Below are positions 58,145 to 64,000 of a DNA stretch of 64,000 nucleotides, piece after piece. The position numbers and the translations under genes are program-made. Positions within the stretch are counted from its first letter, which is position 1; each line of letters starts with the position of its first letter. The stretch lies in assembly GCF_020179385.1 (NCBI RefSeq), contig NZ_JAIBLJ010000002.1:62001-126000 (forward strand), in the 5' to 3' direction. Origin of the DNA: Alkalihalobacillus sp. YIM B00296. GTDB taxonomy: Bacteria > Bacillota > Bacilli > Bacillales > Fictibacillaceae. The notes beneath the pieces are model-generated. The model saw only the letters and a list, made by a program, of their open reading frames with translations, did no database searches and was not told where the DNA came from.

Positions 58145-58929
58145 CGTCGTTCCTCCTTTTGCAAATAAGACTCAATCGAAGCAACCAAGCCTTCAGTTGT
58201 ATATTCGTCTGCAACAATATCTGCAGTTACTCCATATCCTTTCAGTGTCTCAGCTGTGATCGGTCCGATACACGCCCATATCCGATCCTTCAGAATGACC
58301 TCTTCTTCTCCCAATTGAAAGAAAAAATGAACGGTTGATGGGCTAGTGAAAGTAAGAATGTCGACATCACCCCTACTCATCATCTCTTGCAGATCTACTC
58401 GCATATTATGGTTCGGTACAGTTTCATAAGTGATGACGGCTTCGACGTTTCTTCCTGCCTCACACAGGTTATCAATGATGATGCTACGCGATAAATTCCC
58501 ATGTGGGAGCAAAATCCGGTCCCCTATTTTCGTATGATTGATGAATTCCTCTGTAAATATCTCTGCTACGAATTTAGTAGGGACGAAGTCAACTTCTATA
58601 CCGTACTTCTCTAAAAGCTCTACGGTTTTTTTCCCTATCGCAGCTATCTTCACCGTATCCAGAAGTTCAAACGGACGTCCTTCTTTCTCCATTTCACTCT
58701 TGAAAAACCGGACCGTGTTCTGACTTGTAAAAACGACCCACTGGAAATGTTCAATCTCGTGGATCGCTCTTCTTAATGCTGTATTATCACTTGGAGTCTT
58801 AAAAGAGAGCAAGGGAACCACGACAGCCTCCCCTCCTCTTTGTTCAATTGAATGGACAAACGGAAGAGCCTGTTCTTCAGATCTTGTTATTAATATTTTA
58901 TGACCTGAAAACGGCGATTCTGTATCCAT
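58141..58929 (-). CDS. hemD: Uroporphyrinogen-III synthase
   Basis: Cyclises hydroxymethylbilane with inversion of ring D. 262 residues, two Rossmann-like lobes; weakly conserved as usual, but [24 protein letters not shown] at the N-terminus (in part), [12 protein letters not shown] near 66 and [14 protein letters not shown] near 180 are family hallmarks. Its ATG overlaps the hemC stop by one base. Operon position confirms. Confidence 0.95.
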   Translation of the reverse strand: MDTESPFSGHKILITRSEEQALPFVHSIEQRGGEAVVVPLLSFKTPSDNTALRRAIHEIEHFQWVVFTSQNTVRFFKSEMEKEGRPFELLDTVKIAAIGKKTVELLEKYGIEVDFVPTKFVAEIFTEEFINHTKIGDRILLPHGNLSRSIIIDNLCEAGRNVEAVITYETVPNHNMRVDLQEMMSRGDVDILTFTSPSTVHFFFQLGEEEVILKDRIWACIGPITAETLKGYGVTADIVADEYTTEGLVASIESYLQKEERR

Positions 58930-59864
58930 TACTGATCAAGCTCCTTTTTTACTCGATCTAAAATATCCTTGGCACCCCGTTCACCGAGTCTGTTAGCTAG
59001 GCCGATGCCGATTTCTTCTGGATTGATGCCTTGAATGGTATCTTTAATAATCGTTTTTCCATCTGGAGTTGAAACGAATCCTGTCAGGGTGATGGTTCTT
59101 GAGTCATGATCCAAATCTGCAAGGCCACCGATCGGTACTTGGCAACCACCTTCAAGTGTACGTAGGAACGCTCTTTCAGCACGGACTGTATCGAAGGTAT
59201 CAGGACAGTTGATTTTTTCCAACCAATCTTTCAATTCTTGATCACTTTCCCGGCATTCGATGGCAAGAGAACCTTGCCCAACAGCGGGAATACAAACATC
59301 CTTCTCCAAGTATTGAGTGACCACATCATCTGACCATCCCATACGCTTCAACCCAGCAGCTGCTAACACAATGGCATCATAGTCTTCATTCTGAAGCTTT
59401 GCAAGCCTTGTATCAATATTTCCCCTTATCCATTTTATAGAGAGGTCCGGACGTTTCGCAAGCAATTGTGCTCCTCTTCTAAGACTGCTCGTTCCAACGA
59501 TTGCACCATCAGGTAATTTTTCAAAAGGAACATGATTCTCTGAAATGAGCGCATCGCGATAATCCTCCCTCGGTGGTGTGCAAGCTAATTCAAGCCCTTC
59601 CGGAAGGACAGATGGCATGTCTTTCATACTGTGGACAGCAAAATCGATTTCCTTATCCATCATCGCCTGTTCAATTTCTTTGACGAAAAGACCTTTTCCG
59701 CCGACCTTTGAAAGGGTGACGTTCAAAATCTGATCTCCCTTCGTTACAATCTCTTTGATTTCAAACTCGAATGGCGCCCCCGCTTTTTTCAATTGATCGA
59801 TTACCCAACGAGTTTGAGTAAGAGCAAGTTTACTTCTTCGAGAACCGATAATGAGCTTGCGCAT
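58929..59864 (-). CDS. hemC: Porphobilinogen deaminase (hydroxymethylbilane synthase)
   Basis: Polymerises four porphobilinogens. 311 residues: [16 protein letters not shown] at the N-terminus, [13 protein letters not shown] near 80, [18 protein letters not shown] near 125 and the dipyrromethane-cofactor cysteine in [11 protein letters not shown] near 240. ATG 59864 with GGAGG. The gap to hemX (59865-60033) contains two direct GTGCC-GGTAC repeats and nothing else recognised. Confidence 0.98.
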   Translation of the reverse strand: MRKLIIGSRRSKLALTQTRWVIDQLKKAGAPFEFEIKEIVTKGDQILNVTLSKVGGKGLFVKEIEQAMMDKEIDFAVHSMKDMPSVLPEGLELACTPPREDYRDALISENHVPFEKLPDGAIVGTSSLRRGAQLLAKRPDLSIKWIRGNIDTRLAKLQNEDYDAIVLAAAGLKRMGWSDDVVTQYLEKDVCIPAVGQGSLAIECRESDQELKDWLEKINCPDTFDTVRAERAFLRTLEGGCQVPIGGLADLDHDSRTITLTGFVSTPDGKTIIKDTIQGINPEEIGIGLANRLGERGAKDILDRVKKELDQ

Positions 59865-60033
59865 AATTGACCTCCAAACATAGATTAGAATTTCAAACGT
59901 TGCCTTTCAGACGGTGCCAGGTACGACGATTTGGCCCTTGTGCCCCAAGCGATCCAGAAAAGTGCCTGGTACAACACTCTGTTCCTAAAATCAGTACCAG
60001 CTTATCCTGTACGTCGGAAATTCGCTAAAACTT

Positions 60034-60861
60034 CTAATACCATAGATGAAACTCCGTAAGTGTAGCAGCTAAAAAATAATTGATGAGGATGACGAGAAGG
60101 CCGGCGACATTCCAATAAGCTAGTTGCCTACCGTACGCCTCTTTTCCTACTTTCAGATACAAATAGATTCCATATACAGATAAAACAATGAACGAACTGA
60201 TCACTTTTGCATCTACGAAGATTGTTAGTGTCATGTATACTTTGTATCCATAAATCAAGCCTAGTACCAGACTGAGAAATAGGATCGGGACACCGATCAT
60301 ATTCAATACGAAAGGCAACCTTTCAAGTCGTGTAAGACTTTCGAAACGCCATAACCGTTTCCCTACTTTCTTCTTTTTCAACATGTTGTATTGAACCAGG
60401 TACATGATCGATAGAATACTCGAAACCGTAAAAGCGCCATACGCAATGAATGCCATCGTAATATGTATGATCGCTAATTCATTGATCAGTTGATCTGAAA
60501 ATGCTTCAGATACTTGGTTGTTCGGAGCAAACCAGCTGACAGCCATGAGTATGAATCCAATGATATTCGTAAAAAACACGAAGAAATGTACCCTGAAAAA
60601 CCAGTTGATCAAAAGTGAAAGTGTGACAATTACCCAAGAATAAAAAAATAACCCTTCCGTAGGTGTGAGTATCGGAAAGCGGTCAGCTTCAAAAATCCGT
60701 AATATTAGAACGAATGATTGCAATACCCAGACAATAGAAAGCAACCAGAAGGCTATTCGGTTCGCCTTCCGGTTGTTTTGCAGGAAATCCATGAAATATC
60801 CTAGTACACTGAGTGCATATAAAATGATTGTAATATCGTAAACCCACCTGATAATACTCAC
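60034..60861 (-). CDS. hemX: HemX, CcsA-like membrane protein
   Basis: 275-residue integral membrane protein with eight predicted helices, of the HemX/CcsA (cytochrome c assembly) family; WFAPNNQVSEAF and the AIIHITMAFIAYGAFTVSSI helix near 130 with its conserved His are visible. In B. subtilis HemX lowers the cellular level of HemA. GTG start at 60861 after GGAG. Directly downstream of hemA. Confidence 0.93.
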   Translation of the reverse strand: MSIIRWVYDITIILYALSVLGYFMDFLQNNRKANRIAFWLLSIVWVLQSFVLILRIFEADRFPILTPTEGLFFYSWVIVTLSLLINWFFRVHFFVFFTNIIGFILMAVSWFAPNNQVSEAFSDQLINELAIIHITMAFIAYGAFTVSSILSIMYLVQYNMLKKKKVGKRLWRFESLTRLERLPFVLNMIGVPILFLSLVLGLIYGYKVYMTLTIFVDAKVISSFIVLSVYGIYLYLKVGKEAYGRQLAYWNVAGLLVILINYFLAATLTEFHLWY

Positions 60862-60888
60862 GATACAACTCCTCTCCTGGGAGCAAGA

Positions 60889-62259
60889 CTAATTCGTCGC
60901 TGGGTTGGAGACCGTTTGAAAAGACTTCTCTCCTTCTACCTCAGGCAACTTTTGTTCGCGAGCAAGACGCTCCTCTTTTAATACCTGTTCCAACTCTTCT
61001 TCAATTCCGAACAGCTGTGTGAAAAGATCTATATGCTTATTGGAATCAGGTTCAGCTGCCAACTCTTTCACACGTGTGATCGGGTCACGAAGCAATTGAT
61101 TGATGATACTTTTTGTATGTTTGCTAAGTACTTTCCGTTCACGATCCGTAAGATCAGGTATTTTCCGTTCGATACTTTTCATCGTTTCAGCCTGAATGGA
61201 AAGTGCTTTCTGTCTTAAGGCTGTGATGACAGGAACAACACCGAGGGTATTGATCCAGTTCAAAAATGCAAGCAGTTCTTCTTCAATAAATGCCCGGATC
61301 TTAGCAGCTTCTTCTTGTCGCTCAGCTAAGTTCGCCTCGACAATTCCTTCTAAATCATCAATATCATATAGGAAGACACCTTCAAGATCCTGCAGATCTG
61401 GAGAAAGGTCTCTTGGTACCGCAATGTCCATCATGAACAACGGTTTCCCTTTTCGTTTCTTCAAAACTGGGGCAACGTTCGCTTTCGTAAGCACAAACTC
61501 TGTTGAACCAGTAGAACTGATCACAATATCCGCTTTCTTCAACGAAGATTCCAGCTCTTCCATAGTAGAAGCTTGTCCATTGAAACGTGCTGCTACTTCC
61601 TTAGCTTTTTCATATGTCCGATTGAGGACGGAAATTTGATCGACACCGTTACTGCATAGGTGTTTTGCAGTAAGTTCACCCATCTTCCCGGCACCTATGA
61701 TCAATACATTCTTTCCTTCAAGTCCATCAAAAATTTTCTTAGCCAGTTCGACTGCAGCATAGCTCACAGATACTGCATTCTCTCCGATTTCAGTTTCGGA
61801 ATGAGAGCGCTTTGCCAACGTGATCGCCTTTTTGAACAACTCGTTGAACACAGTACCGGTTGTCCCTGTTTCCTGTGCAGTCAAAAAGCTTGAACGCACT
61901 TGTCCAAGGATTTGGGTTTCCCCCAGGATCATCGAGTCCAGTCCACAAACCACCTTGAAGAGATGCTCAATGGCATCCTCCCGTTCACGAATCTGTAAGT
62001 ATGGGTTCAACAAATCTTTATCTAATGAAAACCAATTTGCTAAAAATGCTTTTATATAATATCTCCCTGTATGCAACTGATCAGCGACGGCGTAGATTTC
62101 AGTACGGTTGCAGGTCGATACGATTACACATTCCAGTACGCTTTTCGTGTTTCTAAGCGACTGTAAAGCCAACTCCAATTCACCAGGTTGAAAAGATACT
62201 TTTTCCCGTATTTCAACCGGAGCTGTCTTATGGTTCAGCCCAACTTTTAAAATGTGCAT
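60889..62259 (-). CDS. hemA: Glutamyl-tRNA reductase
   Basis: First committed enzyme of C5 haem synthesis: Glu-tRNA to glutamate-1-semialdehyde with NADPH. 456 residues: [14 protein letters not shown] at the N-terminus, catalytic Cys in [11 protein letters not shown] near 50, [16 protein letters not shown] near 110, NADPH fold [15 protein letters not shown] near 185 and [11 protein letters not shown], then the dimerisation helix domain. ATG 62259 with GGGTG. Extended -10 promoter at 62314-62322. Confidence 0.98.
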   Translation of the reverse strand: MHILKVGLNHKTAPVEIREKVSFQPGELELALQSLRNTKSVLECVIVSTCNRTEIYAVADQLHTGRYYIKAFLANWFSLDKDLLNPYLQIREREDAIEHLFKVVCGLDSMILGETQILGQVRSSFLTAQETGTTGTVFNELFKKAITLAKRSHSETEIGENAVSVSYAAVELAKKIFDGLEGKNVLIIGAGKMGELTAKHLCSNGVDQISVLNRTYEKAKEVAARFNGQASTMEELESSLKKADIVISSTGSTEFVLTKANVAPVLKKRKGKPLFMMDIAVPRDLSPDLQDLEGVFLYDIDDLEGIVEANLAERQEEAAKIRAFIEEELLAFLNWINTLGVVPVITALRQKALSIQAETMKSIERKIPDLTDRERKVLSKHTKSIINQLLRDPITRVKELAAEPDSNKHIDLFTQLFGIEEELEQVLKEERLAREQKLPEVEGEKSFQTVSNPATN

Positions 62260-62313
62260 CGTCCGTCACCCCCTGTATTTATGTAAATGAATATATATAA
62301 ATTCCCAATAGTC

Positions 62314-62322
62314 ATTATAGCA
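62314..62322 (-). promoter_or_regulatory. Promoter of the hem operon (extended -10)
   Basis: Minus strand TGCTATAAT, perfect -10 with TG extension, 55 bases before hemA; no good -35 seen. The surrounding AT-rich sequence only loosely resembles a PerR box, which I do not call. Confidence 0.55.
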
Positions 62323-62525
62323 TGTACGATCAAATATTATTCGAAACAAATGTGAACAGTGTTTGAAAGTCTTATGGTATGATTTTTAATAGATAAAATC
62401 AGTATTCCCTTTACACCAAATTTTAGTATTTCATAGGTTACCAAGCTCCATACAAATCTAATGTACCAAATTTCGAAGATTTTCGCAAAAGAACAGCACG
62501 ATTTGAGCTCAGTGAGGAGGAGATT

Positions 62526-62990
62526 ATGAAACAAGGTATTTTTCCAGGAACATTGATTGCAGGTTTAGGTGTCTATTTTTTGTCAAAGCAATGGTCTGTT
62601 CCTTTTATTAGTGAGATCGATGCCCTTCCTGCATTCTTATTGATCATCGGGATAGCATTCCTTTTACAACGGAATGAACCTTACGCTCTGTTTTCCGGTG
62701 TAGTCATTTGCGGTATTGCTTTCCATTACTATGCCAGCGGTAATATCACCAATTGGCCAGCATTATGGATCGTCTATTTCCTTAGTATCGGCATAGGATT
62801 TCTACTGCAATATAATCGAACGAAGCAGAGCGGCTTATGGATCGGTGCAGTCTTGACCATTATTTCCCTGATTGCACTATTTTCAACCAATACAACAGGA
62901 ATCATCCGTACAGTCATCGATTATACCGAACAATTTTGGGCAGTAATCCTGATTGTCGTCGGATTTTATTTGATAAAACGAAAAAAATGA
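62526..62990 (+). CDS. Small membrane protein with LiaF/DUF5668-like helices
   Basis: 154 residues, about six hydrophobic helices with very short loops, beginning FPGTLIAGLGVYFLSKQW and ending VILIVVGFYLIKRKK. The Gly-rich first helix and the repeated FLLIIGIAFLL pattern recall the N-terminal membrane part of LiaF-type proteins, but no C-terminal domain follows. Function unknown. ATG 62526 with GAGGAGG. Divergent from hemA, convergent with glnQ; lon and engB, which flank hemA in B. subtilis, are not here. Confidence 0.78.
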   Translation: MKQGIFPGTLIAGLGVYFLSKQWSVPFISEIDALPAFLLIIGIAFLLQRNEPYALFSGVVICGIAFHYYASGNITNWPALWIVYFLSIGIGFLLQYNRTKQSGLWIGAVLTIISLIALFSTNTTGIIRTVIDYTEQFWAVILIVVGFYLIKRKK

Positions 62991-62998
62991 CTCTTGCC

Positions 62999-63165
62999 TA
63001 TAAAAGCGGAATCGCCCTGTTTAGCCACGAAGGTCACTGAAGGTCCGACGAGGAGGCTCGTACCAAACAAAGTTCGGTTCTGCGTGGGTAAGGTAAACAC
63101 TTCATCAATGTGTTGCCGCCGCAGGAGGACTGAAGTGATCCAAGTAGCCCTCACTTCACTGTAAT
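62999..63165. repeat. Intergenic hairpin repeat, partial copy before glnQ terminator
   Basis: About 165 bp: aaaagcggaatcgccctg start, gacgaggaggctcg, the conserved ~30-nt core (from 63062), atcaatgtgttgccgccgcagg and gaagtgatccaagtag. Ends abruptly in catcactt-like sequence. Second half of the long module absent, as in the 30676 copy. Confidence 0.65.
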
Positions 63166-63184
63166 TTATGCTTTCTTATCTTTG

Positions 63185-63217
63185 AAAAAAGGTGTGACCA
63201 GTGACGGTCACACCTTT
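63185..63217 (-). terminator. Intrinsic terminator after glnQ
   Basis: Minus strand AAAGGTGTGACC-gtcact-GGTCACACCTTTTTT: 12-bp stem and T-run; the A-rich opposite strand makes it bidirectional. Confidence 0.93.
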
Positions 63218-63221
63218 TGCT

Positions 63222-63962
63222 TTAGAGTATGGAACTTAAGAAATCCTTCGTACGTTGTTCTTTCGGGTTGTTGAAAAGTTCTTGCGGCTGGCCACGTTCA
63301 ACGATTCGTCCATCATGCATATAAAAGACCCAATCACCTACTTCACGCGCAAAGCCCATTTCATGGGTAACGACGACCATCGTCATCCCTTCTCTCGCCA
63401 GTTGTTTCATTGTCGATAAGACTTCCCCGACAAGCTCAGGATCTAATGCTGAGGTAGGCTCGTCAAAAAGCATGATGTCCGGTTTCATCGCCAATGCCCT
63501 TGCAATGGCTACACGCTGTTTCTGTCCACCAGAAAGTTTCGATGGATAGACATCCGCTTTTTCAGCGAGCCCGACTTTTTCCAGTAATTCTTTCCCTTCT
63601 TTCTCAGCCTGGGATCTGTTCTTCCTTTTTACGACAAGTGGTGCTTCCATGACGTTTTGAAGTACCGTCTTATGAGGAAACAGGTTGAAGTGCTGGAATA
63701 CCATTCCAATTTGTTCACGAACTTTATTCAAATTATCTTTTTTAGGATCAATTTCTTTTCCTTCAACGATAATTTTTCCACCGTTTTTGATTTCCAAGAA
63801 ATTCAGGCATCTGAGCAGGGTACTTTTCCCAGATCCACTTGCCCCGATCAAAACGACAACGTCATTTTCTTTGACTTCCATATCAATATCCTTCAGAACA
63901 TGTAAATCACCAAAGCTCTTGTTCAGCTTTTCTATTTTGATCATTTCGCGTTTTTCACTCAA
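63222..63962 (-). CDS. glnQ: Amino-acid ABC transporter ATP-binding protein (GlnQ type)
   Basis: ATPase of a polar-amino-acid importer. 246 residues: Walker [10 protein letters not shown] near 40, Q-loop [12 protein letters not shown], signature LSGGQKQR near 150, Walker [15 protein letters not shown] and the H-switch [13 protein letters not shown]. Start probably TTG 63962 with GGGAG nine bases upstream; ATG 63944 ([11 protein letters not shown]) and ATG 63968 are alternatives. The stop of an upstream gene lies 15 bases before. Substrate (Gln, Cys, Arg or other) cannot be told. Confidence 0.93.
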   Translation of the reverse strand: MSEKREMIKIEKLNKSFGDLHVLKDIDMEVKENDVVVLIGASGSGKSTLLRCLNFLEIKNGGKIIVEGKEIDPKKDNLNKVREQIGMVFQHFNLFPHKTVLQNVMEAPLVVKRKNRSQAEKEGKELLEKVGLAEKADVYPSKLSGGQKQRVAIARALAMKPDIMLFDEPTSALDPELVGEVLSTMKQLAREGMTMVVVTHEMGFAREVGDWVFYMHDGRIVERGQPQELFNNPKEQRTKDFLSSIL

Positions 63963-63976
63963 TATCATTCACTCCC

Positions 63977-64000
63977 TTAATCACTCGCAGATAGCTTTTT
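63977..64000 (-). CDS. 3' end of an upstream gene, likely the ABC permease
   Basis: Seven codons (KKLSASD) and a TAA at 63977-63979 in a frame open to the window edge. Amino-acid ABC permease genes normally precede the ATPase gene and often end in a similar basic/acidic tail, so this is probably the partner permease. Too short for certainty. Confidence 0.35.
   Translation of the reverse strand, partial: KKLSASD

Noticed and set aside
62260-62345. PerR box in front of hemA
   Set aside because: Only the TATAAT half resembles the PerR consensus; the second half is missing, so it is not called.

Overview
The window is chromosomal DNA from an endospore-forming member of the Bacillaceae (Firmicutes). 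The evidence is the gene set and its order: hisS-aspS, relA-apt-recJ, secDF-comN, spoVB, yajC-tgt-queA-ruvBA-bofC, yebC-coxA-safA, niaR, pheB-obg-spo0B, rpmA-prp-rplU, spoIVFAB, minCD-mreBCD-maf-spoIIB-comC, folC-valS, ysxE-spoVID and hemAXCDBL follow the Bacillus subtilis chromosome closely. Nearly all genes are on the minus strand. It is not B. subtilis itself: it has an RNase E/G gene, a GGDEF gene between comC and folC, an extra gene between spoVID and ysxE, and none of nadABC/nifS, pheA or lon-engB at their usual positions. I cannot name the genus from the sequence alone.

Layout. 1-3.3 kb: partial aspS, then hisS behind a histidine T-box leader. 3.4-11.9 kb: SH3/amidase wall hydrolase, dtd, relA, apt, recJ, a LapA-type membrane protein. 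11.9-20.5 kb: cation efflux, secDF, comN, a small-multidrug-export-type protein, spoVB, a DUF421 protein, an ArsB/NhaD transporter, yrzE. 20.6-26.9 kb: yajC, tgt, queA, ruvB, ruvA, bofC, yebC. 27-34 kb: spore proteins CoxA and SafA, niaR, pheB, obg, spo0B, the L27-Prp-L21 operon with an L21 leader. 34-47 kb: rng, spoIVFBA, minDC, mreDCB, a broken radC, maf, spoIIB, comC, the GGDEF gene. 47-56 kb: folC, valS behind a valine T-box, a small membrane protein gene, ysxE and a divergent relative, spoVID. 56-64 kb: the haem operon hemAXCDBL, a small membrane protein, glnQ.

How it works together. The region mixes housekeeping (translation, protein export, tRNA queuosine modification, Holliday junction repair, haem synthesis, stringent response), cell shape and division (MreBCD, MinCD, SpoIIB), and sporulation (phosphorelay Spo0B, the pro-sigma-K protease SpoIVFB with its anchor SpoIVFA and checkpoint protein BofC, coat-cortex interface proteins SafA/SpoVID/CoxA/YsxE, flippase SpoVB). 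Good sigma-E-like promoters precede spoVB and spoIVFA.

Most notable: (1) radC is a pseudogene with three separate lesions; (2) a family of modular hairpin-based intergenic repeats is present in at least seven places, and two copies lie inside the transcribed T-box leaders of hisS and valS, between the terminator and the start codon; (3) a four-unit 52-bp tandem repeat follows hemL; (4) the gene between spoVID and ysxE looks like a second degenerate CotS/YsxE-type kinase; (5) a perfect palindrome upstream of maf carries a Shine-Dalgarno sequence on both strands. No rRNA, tRNA, CRISPR array, phage or transposase gene was seen.
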